DNA from: Rhexocercosporidium sp. MPI-PUGE-AT-0058
Taxonomy: Eukaryota; Ascomycota; Leotiomycetes; Helotiales
DNA length: 64,000 nt
Reading direction: 5' to 3'
Assembly: GCA_020746875.1 (NCBI GenBank)
Contig: JAGTJL010000007.1
Span: 1,612,001-1,676,000 of the forward strand
This document shows positions 44,838-58,935 of the stretch, in pieces. The notes beneath the pieces were generated by a model that was not told the DNA's origin, did no database searches, and was given only the letters and a program-made list of their open reading frames with translations. The number at the start of each line of letters is the position of its first letter. Positions within the stretch are counted from its first letter, which is position 1. Both the position numbers and the translations under genes were made by a program.

Positions 44838-45553
44838 TTGCAAAAAAATCGAGAAGCGGACATCCACCAACTGCGCCAAAAGCGCCAGAATGGCGCTTTT
44901 AAGCCAAAGTTACATGTCGAAAATTTTAGGAACAGTTTCTTATTATAATAAATTAAAAGCGCGCCAAAAGCGCCGAAAGCGCCGAAATAGACTAGCGTAG
45001 TATAGCCTCATTTTTAAAAGTGGGGTTATTTTATTTATTTTATTTAATATATTAATAAGATATATAAAAGTATTAATATATTAATAATGATTATAATATA
45101 ATAATAATAAATATGCCTCTTATAATGCCCGATTAGGGCTAGGGCCGGCTAGCGTGCGCATATAATTTACCTAAAACGAACGATTTTCTTATTATAATTT
45201 TTTAGCGTAAATATTTATAACGTAAGAACTTTAACGAGATTAGTTTTTAGGACGTGCCCGACGAAATATAAGTAAAACTTAAAATTAACGCTAATTTAAC
45301 CGGATTCAGTTAATTAAAAAAACGCTAAAATATATTATTTTTAAAATTATAATATTTTAATATTTAAATTATATTTATAAAAATTATTTAATTAAGCTTA
45401 GCGTTTATTAAAATAAACTGGCGCTTTTAATATTAAAGATTAATTAAAAATTAAAAAGGCGGCTTTAAGCGTTAAAAGCGGCCTTTTAATAAAAATAACG
45501 AAAATGACGAAAATGGCGGATTCGATTTTTAGGCGTCCGCGAAATTTTTTATA
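44838..45553 (-). repeat. R1 repeat, copy D
   Basis: Minus-oriented copy of R1 with both ends (TGCAAAAAAATCGAGAAGCG on the left, GCGTCCGCGAAATTTTTTAT on the right), the CACTTTTAAAAGTGGGG-type hairpin near 45002-45024 and the TTTTAGCGTT hairpin near 45330. It is the copy closest in length to copy B. Confidence 0.65.
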
Positions 45554-48500
45554 GATGTAAGAATTCTATTAATAATTTCGTATTTTTATACGTAAAAGCG
45601 GCGTGAACGACAAGTTAATCCTTAAAATAAACTTATAAGACAAAATCGTTTTGCGCTTACGTAAGTAATTATTTTATAAGTATTAAAAAGCTCGCACTCT
45701 TAACGAGTATATAAAAGCAATTTAAGCTAAGGACTAAAGTTAAATTACGGAACGTACGATTTATTATAATTAATTTAAGTCTTCCGCTGAAAAGTCAGCC
45801 TTTCGGCGTATTATTAAAGATTTACTTTAAGAGCATTCTATTATATATACGTTAACTCAATCTTCTTAAAGACTTCGATACGCCGATTAAGATATTTAAA
45901 AATATAACTTATCTCGGGAAGAGACTCCTGCTTATTAAACCTTTGCGCGTGCCGACATACCTCGCGCTTAAACTTTAAGAAATATTTCTTAATATTTTTT
46001 TACTTAACTTTTAACTAATCGTTTATATATACTTTATATTAACGAAATAGAAATTAATAATAATAATAATTCCGACTTTAACGGCTACGCCGTAAATAAT
46101 AATAATAAAAATACTGAATTGCTTATAAAAAGACTAACTTTATAAGTAAAAGATTAAACTTAAGAAAAAGCTCTTTTTTAAATATAATATAAGATATGTA
46201 ATATCTTAACCTTATGAAGCTTCTTAATAAATAATTACTTATAATACGTATTACTTTTATTAAGAATAGACTTTTATATAAGCTGCTCGCACTTTTTAAT
46301 TTCGGAGTTAATAATTATTATTTTATTAATTACACTCTTTTAATGTATTTTTCTTTCTTTTTAAACCTTTTTATTTATTTCTTGCCAAGCGCTATCCTTA
46401 TAAAAGAATTTAATAATAAAAGTAGCCGAATAATTAGTTATTATATTATATTAAATTTAATAATCGACAAGCGCTTATAATCCTTTATTTTATTTTTAAT
46501 TATTTACTTAAGAAACTACGGAGTAATTATTAAACGGTTATAATTAAAGTATTATTAGGTTTTACTTAATATTATTAAAAGACATCTTATTTAGCCCTCA
46601 GATTACCTTCGTATTACTACTTATAATAAGAGTATTAAAATCCAAGACCTTCGTTAGCGTAAGATTTATTAACGCTATTAGCGTAATATTAAATAAAAAG
46701 ATATTAAGTTAAATATATTCTAATGTAATTATAACTTTTTAATCTTCGTTATTAAATTCTTATAAAAACTATTGATTTAATAACTTTGTCTTTACGTAAA
46801 ATTTAATTTTACGTTAATATTAAAAATGCGAGATTTATATTAAATACTCTTTTACTTCGCCGAAATACTCGGAAATTACTACTATTGGACTAATTACTAT
46901 TATTAAATCTAGAAACTCTTTAATTTTAATAAAAATCGGTCGTATATAATATTTTATATAATAAAATCCCGATATTACGAGATCTTTAAATTTTAATAAC
47001 TTTATACTATTCTTGCAGCGATAACGCTAGCTACGGCCGAACTTACTTACGAAGACATATATCGCTTATTATAATTTAACTTATAGATTAAATATTATTA
47101 CCTTTTATTAAGAATATAAAATTAAATATTTATACTTTCGTAGAAATAAGCCGATTACGTTATTAAAGACTATTTATCTCTTAATTTATTTATTAATTTT
47201 TAGTAATTAATTTAATTCTTTATTCCTTTCTGCTTTACTTATTTTAAATATAAATATTCCTTAATTTTCCTTTACTTTTCTTTCGCAAAAAATAAGCGAT
47301 ACGGTTTTCGAATTTGAGGTTCTATTTCTTAAAAAACCTTCCGGACGCTTTTTATTTTATTTTTTTTACTATTATTATATTTTACGCCTCGAGATCTAGC
47401 GTATATTTCTTAAAAGTAGAAGTGCGAAAGATTAATTATTATCGGCAATTATTACCGCTTAACGTCTACTGTCGTTAGCTATTCTGCTCTCGATTTCTTA
47501 TATATTCTAAAACCTTCGCGCTATAAAAAACGACAGGTTAAAATACGTAAAAAATGCGTATGTAAAGCTCTTAACAACCTTAAAAACAGCGTCTTAAAGC
47601 CGCTGTCTTTCGCATTATAAACTAACGTTGCGCAAGCTATATATAATAATTTATTAATTACTTTTAACTTTATTTAAAGCGGACTTAAACGCGCTAAAGA
47701 AATAAAGACAGAATCGCTAAAGCTTTTATATTTTTAAAAAAAGACAGACTTACTCCGATTCGTTTTACCTACGCGTCAGACGTACGCAAAAGACTACGTT
47801 AATTTATTTTAAAGCATATAAGTTTAATTCTTATATACTATAAATTTAAACAATTTATTACTTACTTTTTTTATTAAATAAAATAAAAGGAAACCAATTA
47901 CTAAGAAATAGTTATTATATCGCTCTGCCGTCGAAATCTTTTTAATTAATAATGCCGCTTTTTAATATTCTATAAGTAAAGGTTTAAAAATGAGGTATTT
48001 ATCGCTAACTTATATGAAATCGATATTTTAATTGATTAACGCAATCGTGAGCGAGAGAAAGCTATGTTTATTATAAAATTAACTATAGAACGTATATACC
48101 ACCGATAGTCTCTTATATAATTCGCTGCCTTTATTTAAGAATTAAACGTTAAATTAATAATTCCCCCAGAATACGTTAAATAAACTCACGTATTCTTTAA
48201 GGCAAAAAGTGATATTCTCCCCTTCTACCGCTTATACGACTATAAAATTAAATTAAAAGAAGAGAATAAGAAAATACTTAAGTATTCATTACTTTATAAA
48301 ATATTAGCTAAAAAACTTAAAGCTATTAAAAAATATATTATTAATAACTTAAATAAAGGGTTTATTAAGCTATCCTAAACACTATTCGCTGCCCCTATTC
48401 TCTTCGTTAAGAAGCCGAATAGATTTTTATAATTATATATTAATTTTCTTATATTAAACTCCTTTATATAAAAGAACCGGTATCCCCTTTCTTTAATCGA

Positions 48501-50650
48501 CGAGACGTTAATACGTATTACTAACGCTTATATCTTTATTAAATTAAATATTCGACAAGCCTTTTACCGCATACGAATAGATTCAGCTTTAAAGGAATAT
48601 ATAACTTTTCGTATAAAATACAGCGTTTATAAGTATAAAGTTTTTTCGTTTAGACTAACGAATAGCTTTATAACATATTAATAATATATAAATAATATTT
48701 TCTTTAACTACTTTAATAATTTTTATATTACGTATTTAAATAATATTCTTATATACTTTAAAGATTCCTTATAATATTAAATTTACGTTAAAAAAGTATT
48801 TTAACGCTTAAATAATATAAGCTTTTATATAAATTTAAGAAAATATAGGTTTAAAATTATACGTATATAATATTTCAGATTTATTATATTAACGTCTAGC
48901 TTAAAAGTTAATTTTAAGAAAGTTTTTATTATTAACTAATAAAATCACCTTAATTTTAATAAAAGCATATAATCTTTCCTTAAGTTTTATAATTTTTATT
49001 AACGTTTTATACGCGACTACGGCATTATAGCGAAACTTTTTATTTATTTTATTAAGAATAACGTTTCCTTTTATTTTATCGTAAAATACAAAAATATCTT
49101 TAATTACTTAAAGTATACTCTTACGTTAGCCCTTCTCTTAAGATATTATAAATAAAATCTACTATACTTACTTAAGACTAACGTAAGTAATAAAGTTATA
49201 ATAAGTATAATTTCTTAATAATACAATAAAGACTAGTTTCCCGTTGCTTTCTTTTTTAAGACTATACTCCTCGCAGAACTCAACTACGCTATTTACAATA
49301 AGGAGATATTTATTATTACTAAATTATTTAAACATTAAAAAGCTAAATTAATAAGGGCCCCTTATTAAGTTCGTATTATAATAAATTATAAAATATTAAA
49401 ATACTTTTTGACTTTTAAATAATTAAATGCTTACTAAATAAAATAAATAGAATTACTAATCGACTATAACTTTATAATTACTTATCGCCTTAGTATTTAT
49501 AACCCTTTAGTAAATGCCCTCTCTCGCAAACTAAACAAGTTAAATTAATAAAACTCCGCTAAGAAAACGTAACGTCTTTAATAACTTTTATAATAAGATT
49601 AAGTCGACTTTAACTTATTATCCGCAGACTTACGCTTTATAAACGATTCCGACGCGCTAATATCGAGTATTAATATTATTAAACTCTTATTTATATTCTT
49701 TATAATATATTAAGTATTAAAAGCAAACCGTACGACTCCCTCCTTATAGGCACTGCGAAAGCAAGCTTTATTAAATAATCCCGGGAAGTTTAATATAAAA
49801 AGCGACTTATTACTTTATAATAGCCGCTTATTCATTTCTAACGTTAATTATCTCTATATACTTATAGTACGGGAAGTTTATAATCGAGTTACTATAGCAT
49901 ACCTTAGCGCATAAAAGACGATTTAATTACTCTCTTTTAAATATTAATAACACAAAATTACGTCGACAGTCAAGTAATATTATCGTAATTATTATATATG
50001 TCGACGAATTTAAATACTCCGGGATAAAAAGCCTAAATTCCTTTATTCTTTTTCCGTTCTGTCTCGACCTTAAGAATACATTATAATAAATTATTATAAG
50101 TTTAATAAAAATAAACATAACTTTAATAATGTCCTCTTATTAATCGTTTTAATAAGTAAGCTATTAATATATATTATTAAAAAACCACTAATGCCTAGAA
50201 GCTCGCTAATATATATATATTTACTATATATATTATTACTTTAACGCTCCCCTTACTATTACATTTAATAAAAGTCCTTAATTCGTCTTCCGCTTTTAGA
50301 TTGCCTTTTATAATATTTTCGGAATTAAAAGACAACTGTCCACTGCTAATTATCCTTAAATAAATAATTAAATCGAAGTATATAATTAATACTTATAAAG
50401 ACGACTCTGACCTTGTATTATATATTATTAAGACGACTAGTTTAAATTGCTTTTTATTATAAATTACGCATAAATATTAGTCTCTCACCACTCCTTAAGA
50501 GGACTCTTATTATTTAAAGTAGTCCATAAATACGTACCCCGCACGAATTGAAATTGGAAAATCGACTTACTAAACTTAGCATTCCCTATTAATAAATTAA
50601 ATACTTAATAAGTTATGAATTATATAAAGCGACTCCGCGATACATAAAAT
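45554..50650 (+). mobile_element. RIP-degraded Gypsy retrotransposon body, LTRs not delimited
   Basis: Plus-strand reverse transcriptase is well readable at about 48340-48760: AAPILFVKKPN, NRYPLSLIDETL, FIKLNIRQAFYRIRID, YITFRIKYSVYKYKVFSFRLTNS and a YLNNILIY segment where YLDDILIY is expected. RNase H-like and integrase-like relics follow to about 50600. Upstream (45560-48200) is probably gag and protease but was not resolved. The right end is cut by or abuts the hAT-type element at 50671. Confidence 0.75.
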
Positions 50651-50670
50651 ATAGCTCGGTTAAACTTTAT

Positions 50671-51056
50671 AAGTACAGCTAAAGCACTATACGGAAATAG
50701 CTAAATCACTATACGTTAAGGAATTTTTAAGAATCCGGAAGGTGCATTTATTAACCGCGCTTTATTATATTAATTTATATTAAAGGCTAAATATAATATA
50801 TACATCTTACGTAATTATATTAATTTATCTTTATAATCTTTTTTAAAGTCGATATATTATTTTAAAGTATTAAGTGAGAAAGTATAAATAGCTTTAAAAG
50901 TTAAGTTTAATAAAGCTTAAGGGTTTTATCGACGGCCCTTAGCTCTTAATATAAATTAATATAATAAGACACAGTTAATAAATACGCCCGGCGTACTTAA
51001 AAAAACCTTAACGTATAGTGATTTAATTATTTCCGTATAATACTTTAGCTGTACCC
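50671..51056 (+). mobile_element. hAT-type MITE, 386 bp, internally deleted, TSD AACTTTAT (copy 3)
   Basis: The same ends as the copies at 19822 and 43189, with the outer GGG changed to AAG on the left. A perfect 8-bp duplication AACTTTAT lies at 50663-50670 and 51057-51064. About 286 bp of the middle is missing compared with the 672-bp form. Orientation is that of copy 1. Confidence 0.88.
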
Positions 51057-51292
51057 AACTTTATTATAGCTTAAGCTAATATAGCTTAATCTTATAACCG
51101 CTTCCGCCGCGTAATCGACTTCGACGAAAAAAGCTTTATATAATTTAATATATATTATTTTAAGATATTCCGTTTATTTAAAAAGTTAAATATATTAATA
51201 AATAAATTATTTAAAATACTTAAGAAAATAAGTAATTTATACCGCTTAAAACTATTAGCGAATATAAAAGTCTATAACGTTTTTCTTATAAA

Positions 51293-51545
51293 TGTACGAT
51301 TCCCTGAGCCTTGTATTTTAACCGAGCGAGCTCGGCATCGCTCGTAGCATTGCCTTGGCATAGCAATTATGGCGCTAGGTCTAATTAGGAAAGGCTAAGG
51401 GGACCCTTTATATATTTATATTAAAGCTCTTTCTTATAAAGAGCTTTTTTTTTCTTTTTCTTTTTCTTTTTAATTTTAAGCGTAATTTTAAATTTAAATA
51501 TAAAGCTATTTCTTATACCGTATTAATTTTTAGTTAGCCGTAATA
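51293..51545 (+). repeat. 5' LTR of the second Gypsy element
   Basis: It starts TGTACGATTCCC and ends GCCGTAATA. It contains CGAGCTCGGCATCGCTCG and a long CTTTTT-rich tract (51440-51475). GC landmarks are better preserved than in the 3' LTR. Confidence 0.88.
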
Positions 51546-54479
51546 TAAAAAAAGATTAATAACCCTTTTACTATAAAGCGTTGTATTTTATTAAGTCTCG
51601 CGCGTCACGTCTTCTTGCTTTTATAATAAGTTAACGATAAACCTTAATACTTTAGCTTATTTAATAAATAAATACTTCTTTATTAATAATAAATTACTTT
51701 AAAAAAAGCTAGAAAACCTCCTGCCGTTAACCTGTCTTATATAACTTAATGCGCGCTATTCGACTTCGAACTTCGACTTCGACTTATATTTAATTAATAA
51801 ATCGATTAATAATTTTAAACACTTCTTTACCTTATGTTATTACTTCTTCCGACTTCTCCCTTTTGTCGGCGAAGCTTTAAAAAAAGAAGCGCGCCCCTTT
51901 ACGGCTAGGTTTTATTAATACCTTTATCCCTTTAATCGAGACTTTTATAAAGGAATTTAATAACTTTAAAAAACCTGATTCCGACTTAAAAAACAAACCT
52001 TAAAACTACTTTAACGCCTCGCTAGAGCTTATTATTATTATAAAAGGCCTTACTCCTACTTAATAAGTAAAAGTAAATTAATTAATCGAGATCTCCGTTA
52101 ACTTTATTATTACTATCGCTGTTAAGTAAGCTTTTAATTAATATACTCTTAATAACCCCCGCTAAAAGACTCGGACTTCTTCTCTTTCTCACGACCGATT
52201 AATCCGTGTTCTTATAGTAGACTTTTAGTTAATTACCGACTATTATTTATTAAAGTTAAATAATTCGGTTTAAGTTATAAAGCCCTTTAAAGTTAAGTAC
52301 ATTTATATTCTCTTTAGTAATTATAAAGGCAATATTAAATATAATATTTAAAAGATAAAAATAAAGCTATTTATAAAAGAGTACTCGAGTAACTTTAAAA
52401 GTAAAGTATTATAAATTAAGTCTTACTTTCGGTATACCGCCGGTAAAGTAAAGACTATTATTTTTTAATATATAAACCCCGAATTTACCGACACTTTTAA
52501 TATTACCGCCGACGTTTTAACGGCCCTAGACTAGCGATTTTTTAATTATAACCGAGTCTAAGCTATTAAGAAAATGTATAACTAGCTATTAATAAGTAAT
52601 ATAACTTATAACGACTTTTAAGTTAAATTCACTTTTTATATAATTATTAATAAAATTACTTATTCTCGCTAATTTAAAGACGTATGCGAAAAGGTCTTTC
52701 CGGCCCTTAAGCGTATAATTTATATAAAAAAATATAAAATAAACGGAAATTACACGGCTTTTAACGAATTCTTAATTATTACGGACTAGGAATTCCGTAA
52801 TATTATATTAAAAAAGGCTATAATAACTTATAAGACTTAAGTTAACGTTATTTTTAATAATTATAATACGCGCGGCATTTTTAAAAAGGAAGGCTAGCGT
52901 ATAACTTTTTTTACGCCGGCTACAATAATATAAAGACCTTTAATATTAACTTATAAACTGCCGTTAAAAGTTCGCCCGCGCTTATTATTCTTGGCTCCGT
53001 TCCTCCGCCGCCTTAAGTCTTTTATACCGCCTTTTACTCTTAAAGACGTCTTCTTTAATACTTGCCTTTATTATAATAAGACTGGCCATTAGGCTAACGA
53101 CTGCCTTAAGCGCTAAAAAGACTAAGCTTTTAATAAGTTAATTTTTAAGTTAATTGTCGGCGAAGACTTAAAGATTAACAAGTTATTAAAAAACTCTTAA
53201 GCCGTGGCAAAGATTTATATTTTAGCGTAAGTTATAATTTATAAAAGGATTTAATATTTAATTTTTATATTCTTATTAAAGGACGACAATTCTTAATTAA
53301 TATTAAATTAAAAAGGAATAAATTCTTTATTAAAACACTTATATATATTAATAATAAAGTAAATATTTTCGGTGTAATTAAAACCTCTCTTATATACCGA
53401 CTTATTAAGTAATTTAATATTTCTTTTATAACATTCCCTTAATTAATTATTTTAATTAATTATAATAATAAAAAAGGCAAGCTAATCGATACGGCTGTCT
53501 TACTTATTTTAATTATTAACCGCCGGCGAATTAATTTCTCTTTTTTAATAATTAACTTAAGAAACACCGACGTCTTAATTATTTAGAAATTCTTTAAGTA
53601 TTACGACTTAAAGTAATTATATACGAAAAACTATAATTAATTAAAATGGCTATTAAATATACTTATATAGCCGTACTTTAATTAATAAGTCTTTATTAAT
53701 ATTAATTATTTCGATAAGTTAATTATTAAGTTTTATTAATTTAATATAAAACAAAAGGACGCTTTATTAAATATAAATAATTACCGCCGAAGGCAAGCTA
53801 AGCTCGCGGCACTTAACGGTTCCTTAAAAATAAGTGTTTTTATACGACTTATTACTAGCGCCTCGCCGACTCGACTCTTAAGCTTTATTAAAGAAATTAA
53901 AGAGCGCTTTTAAATTATAAAAGATTAATTAAACCTTTTAATATCTTATGACTTAAGATTATTATTTAAAGAAAAGAACTCTCGTTAAGCTCCCTTAATA
54001 AATTATTAATTAAAGGCATTTATTATAAAAATCTTTTTTATATTAATAATAATAATGTTTACGACGTATCTCCGACTTAAAAAAGCTAAAAAGAAAAAAG
54101 TGAAAACCTTTATAATATTAATATATAAAATCGACTAAGAGTTAACTTGCCGCCGGTAAGTGGCCTTAAATTAATTAAGCGTTAAACTCGTATTAATAAA
54201 TAAAAACTTAATTTTAAAGAAAGCCTTAAAGGCTAAGTACGCGTAAGATAACGAGTTAATAAGTAAAAAGCTTTTAATAAAATATTAAGAGTATACTTTT
54301 CTTTTTTCCCGGCGAGCCTTCGACGAGTTACTAGCGTATCGCTAAGGGGTAGACTACTAAATCGAGCTTATTAAGAAGAACGACTTATTTTTTAAACTTT
54401 TCTAACGTATAATTAAAGAATAATTATTAAAGACTAAGCGATATATTATTAATAACTTATATAAGATTTTATTAAGCCT

Positions 54480-54880
54480 TTTAGCGCATTATATACGGCC
54501 CTTATTCTCTTCGTTAAGAAGGCCGACGGCAGTCTCCGGCTTTACGTCGACTACCGAAAGTTAAATGTTTTATTAAAAAAGGATTTATATTTAATCCTTT
54601 TAATCGATGAAATAATAGCTTATATATATAAAGTAAAGGTTTTTATAAAGCTTAATATTTAATAAGTTTTTTATTGTATTCGTATGTCCCCCGAAAGCGA
54701 AGATTATACGACTTTCCGCACTTGATATAATATATATAAATATAAGGTCCTCCTTTTTAACCTTACGAATGGCTCGACGACTTTTTAGTAATTTATTAAT
54801 AACATTTTAATAAAGCACTTAGACGACTTTTGCGCGGCTTATATAAATAATATCCTTATATATTCGTTAACCCCTAAAAA
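54480..54880 (+). pseudogene. Gypsy reverse transcriptase relic
   Basis: The frame reads YTAPILFVKKADGSLRLYVDYRKLN, with the later segments FIKLNI, CIRMSPESEDYTTFRT and a HLDDFCAAYINNILIYS core. The YxDD motif reads YINN, both Asp to Asn by G-to-A change. Only a few in-frame stops occur, so this stretch is less damaged than the rest of the element. Confidence 0.85.
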
Positions 54881-57742
54881 GTATAAGGTTTATATTAAAA
54901 AAGTAATAATAATATTATAAGCGCACGGACTTTAAGCCGATATTAAAAAGTCCAAGTTTAACGTATATAAGACGAAGTTCTTAAGTTTTATTATTAGCGT
55001 TAATAATATAAAGGTAAACTTAAAAAAGGTTAACGTAATTAAGGATTAATAATACGCCGGTAACGTACGTAATATATAAAGCTATTTTAGGTTTTATAAT
55101 TTTTACCGCCGGTTTATTAAAGATTATAGTCGTATTACTTGACCCTTTATAATACTTATTAAGAAAGACGTGTCCTTTAATTTTAATAACGTTTATAAAA
55201 ACGCGTGGGAAACTTTTTAAAAAGCCTTTTAATTTATATTAATCTTTTATTATTACGATTTAATAAAGTAGACGCGACTAAAGACCGACTCTTTTAACGG
55301 AGTCGTTATTAACGTATTATTTTAATTTTAAGAGGACGGCATTTTTTATTTTATAAGTTACTTTTTTAAGACTATAGTAAATCCCGAGCTTAATTATTTA
55401 ATTTATAATAAAGAAATGTTAATAATCTTTTAGTCGTTTAAGTAATATTACTTAAAATTATTAAGTGCTTAAAAGAACGTTTACGTATATATAGATTACC
55501 GAGCCTTAAAGTACTTTATAATTATTAAGAATTTTACGGCTAAATAAACACGTTAGGCCGAGTTCTTCGTTAAATTCTATTTTATAATTATATATTATAT
55601 TAAGATTATTAATATTTTTATTAATATTTTCTCTTAAAAAGATTAAGACTTTATAATAATAAAGGCTTGTAAGCGAGCCATTTGTAATTAATAACTTATT
55701 ATAAACGATAAGATCGACCTTTTAGTCGCCGCTGACCTTTAATTAATAGCCGTCGACTCCTTTAAGTTATCGCGACTACTTAATCGAGAAATATATTAGG
55801 CGTGGCTTTTTAAACGAGTAACGGAATTAAGAAATAAAACACCTTTAAGAAAAGAGTGTCCCGTATTTAAAGCCGCTCGACTAAAGTATTTAAATACACC
55901 TCTTCCTTACGAAACCACTCTTTGTTTAATAATAGCGTAAAGCGCTTAATTAAAAATCTTAAGACGGTATATGCGGAGTAGTCGTATGGCCGCCCCCTTA
56001 GCTGCCTTTTTAACTTTTGTAAAAGTAAATTAAAAAGTAAATTAAAAGCTAGATTAAGAGGCAGAGTAAGCTTTAAAATAAGATTACGTGTTAATCGACT
56101 TAAAGGCACTTGCCGCGAAAGAGCTAAACCTTAATTTTATAATTATATACGATATCACGAAATACGACGTAATCGATTAAGTGCTTACGGCTAATAAAGA
56201 GTCTCCTTTATTAAAGCCTTTTTAATAAAGAGCCCGCGAAAACGACTTAAATTACGAGTTATCGAATAATAAGCTTCTTTTTTAAGGTCGTCTAAAAGTG
56301 CTTATAAAACCGCCGGAGCTTCGTACGTCGTTATTACGTTATATATACTCGTAACCCTTAGTCGCTTATGCCGGAATTGAAAAAATAAAGGTTATATTAA
56401 GCCGTAAATATTATTAAAATGGCCTTTTTACGGACGTAGGCCGTTATATAATAAATTATAATTACTTTAAGTAAAAGGCCAAAAGAGATAAAACACTTAA
56501 TTTTTTATACCCTTTACTTATTCTCGCTTAGTCGTATTAATATCTTACGATAGATTTTACGAAGTTATTATTAAATAAAAGTAGTTATAACTTTATTATA
56601 ATTATTATAGACCGCTTATTTAAGAAACCGGTCTCGATACCTTATTATAATATAATTATAACTAAGGGAATAGCTACCCTTTTTCTTATTTATTAAACTC
56701 GCCATTTCGGTATGCCGGAGTTTATTATCTTAGATTAAGGTTTGTAATTCGTTTCCTCCTTTTAAAAAGAATACTATTATATACTCGACATTAAAGTAAA
56801 GTTAACGACGGCATATAACCTTAATGTCGACGGCTAGATTAAAGTAATTAATTAATATATTAAATAACGGCTTTATTTCTTTTATTATTATTATTAAAAT
56901 AATTAAAGTGACCTCTTACTTATTATAAACATTACGTAACTTACCTTGCCTTACGAGTCTCTTAATAACCTTACGCCTTTTTAATTACTTAACGGCGTAA
57001 AACTAAGGACTTCTTAAGACTTAATAAATCTAAAACCACTTATTACGATAATAAAGAAGCTTAATCGCGAAAAGGCTTTATAGGTCGTCTTACGTATAAA
57101 GGAGGTTATAAAAGTTATATAATCGTTGTTAAAGGCTTAATAAAAGAAAATAAAACGTTTAATTAATCGTAGTCGACGCGCCGTCGATTAAGACGTTGGC
57201 GACTTAATGTTAGTCGACACTCGAAATTAAAATATCGACCGACCTTTAAGAAGCTCTTTAATAAATAGTATGGCTTAATTAAGGTATTTACTAAAAAAGG
57301 AGAAAATTAAAGAGTTAAGCTCCCGAAGGATTAGTAAATGCATTTCGTTTTTTATTTTTACTTACTTCATAAGTACGTTAACGACCTCTTATTTAAATAA
57401 GCTAAAGCTACGCCGGCACTTATTTAATTATTATTTAAGTAAAATAAGTAAGAAATTAAAGGTATTCTTAGCTTTAAGGTCATAAAAAATAAGTTATTTT
57501 ACCGTATTAAATGGCTAGGCGTCGACGAGGACTTATAATAGTATTCGTGCTTAAATATTATAATTGTATTTTATATAATTAAAAACTTTTATTTTAATAA
57601 TAAAGCGACTAAAGGACTTTTAAGGGTATTACCTTAATAATTAAAGGCATATACTATTAATATTAACGATTATAACGACTTAAAAGACGACACCGTTATG
57701 ATTATAATTACGAGGACGTAATTTTTCAGGAGGGGAGGGTAA

Positions 57743-57997
57743 TATTATAATTCCCTAAGCTTTGTATTTTAATTAAGCGAGCTCGGCATCGCTTGTAACA
57801 TTGCCTTAATATAGCAATTATAGCGCTAGGCCTAATCGGGAAAGGCTAAGGGGACCCTTTATATATTTATATTAAAGCTCCTTTTTATAAAGAGCTCTTT
57901 TTTTCTTTTTATCTTTTCTTTTTAATTTTAAGCGTAGCTTTAAGTTTAAATATAAAACTATTTCCTGCACCGTATTAACCTTTAGCCAGCCGTAATA
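57743..57997 (+). repeat. 3' LTR of the second Gypsy element
   Basis: It starts TATTATAATTCCC after GGAGGGTAA and ends GCCGTAATA. Transition differences to the 5' LTR run in both directions. Confidence 0.88.
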
Positions 57998-58002
57998 ATA
58001 AA

Positions 58003-58381
58003 TAAGCTTTAAAAAGACTTTAACGACTCTTTACCGAAATAAGTCTAAGATAAATCCTTATTAATTAATATTACGGATAACGACAAATAAGATTTAAAAG
58101 AAGTGCTTATTTATTATAAAAAGTATTTTAACCTTTTTTATTATATTACTTAACTTAATTACGACGTTAACTTATAATAATATAATACTTTTAATTTTAA
58201 ATATATATTATATAAAATTAAAGACATTTATTTAAATAACCGCGACGCGCTAAGACCGCTAATAAAACTCCTTAATTAATTAAAGGCATAAAAAGATAAT
58301 ATTAACGATTACGATTACTTTAATAAAAATAAAGAAATAAATTAATACTTGAGGACGAGCTTTTTCCGAAAAGAAAGGTAA
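58003..58381 (+). mobile_element. 3' remnant of another LTR retrotransposon
   Basis: A short coding-like piece ends in GACGAGCTTTTTCCGAAAAG, then a purine tract AAAAGAAAGGTAA directly before the LTR at 58382. Such a C-terminal acidic piece plus polypurine tract is common at the end of fungal Gypsy elements. The rest was probably displaced by the Gypsy insertion ending at 57997. Confidence 0.45.
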
Positions 58382-58618
58382 TATAACGGTTTAAAGCTTT
58401 TAAAGTCTTATTTTTAGTCTCGGCTATTTACTTCTTAATTAAGAAGATGCCGAGATTAAACGAGCCTTTGCAGAGCTTACTTTTATATATAACTTACTTC
58501 TTTTTATACTTTCTTTAATTATAAATTCTAAGAGATACTTAATATCTTCATATTCTCGCTATAAAATATAAGTCGCCAGTCATACGTGATTGTCGTCTTT
58601 TATAAAGTAAGCGTTACA
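58382..58618 (+). repeat. LTR starting T(G/A)TAACGG (copy 2)
   Basis: It aligns over its length with the LTR at 42646-42889 and ends GTAAGCGTTACA. It is preceded by a purine tract, so it is the 3' LTR of the remnant to its left. Confidence 0.75.
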
Positions 58619-58729
58619 CCCCGAAGTAATGAAATAATTATTCACCCCAAAGTCTCTTTCTTTCAGTATATATATAATAATTATTTATATTACTTCTTGA
58701 AAGTAAATTTTTTTTAATTTATTAAATAA

Positions 58730-58935
58730 AAAATTTCATAAGTAAAACTTATAAAAGTTTAAGAAAATTTACTTAAAGAATTAATATTTAGCCTTTTAAA
58801 GAATTTTAAAAAACATATATATAAAAGGCTTCTTATAAAGAAAAATAAAACGCCAACGAAATAGAAAATATAAGTAAGATTAATTCTACTTATACCGCTG
58901 AAATCTCGGTCCTCTTATACTAAAGGTCCAATTTC
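58730..58935 (-). repeat. R2 repeat, copy 4 (inverted)
   Basis: Minus-strand landmarks are TCTTACTTATATTTTCTATT, GTTGGCGTTTTATTTTTC and the AT-rich distal half. It lies at the junction between AT-rich DNA and the second gene island. 58619-58729 is AT-rich with nothing recognised. Confidence 0.5.

Larger units (their letters stand above)
51293..57997 (+). mobile_element. complete but RIP-inactivated Gypsy retrotransposon, 6.7 kb, TSD ATAAA
   Basis: LTRs lie at 51293-51545 and 57743-57997, with the 5-bp duplication ATAAA at 51288-51292 and 57998-58002. A polypurine tract (AGGAGGGGAGGG) precedes the 3' LTR. On the plus strand are a gag zinc knuckle (C-L-Y-Y-N-K-T-G-H-stop-A-N-D-C, near 53063-53104; second Cys changed to Tyr), reverse transcriptase (54480-54870), RNase H, integrase (about 56000-56900) and a C-terminal chromodomain-like piece (about 57470-57530). 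It belongs to a different family from the element at 6794. Confidence 0.92.
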
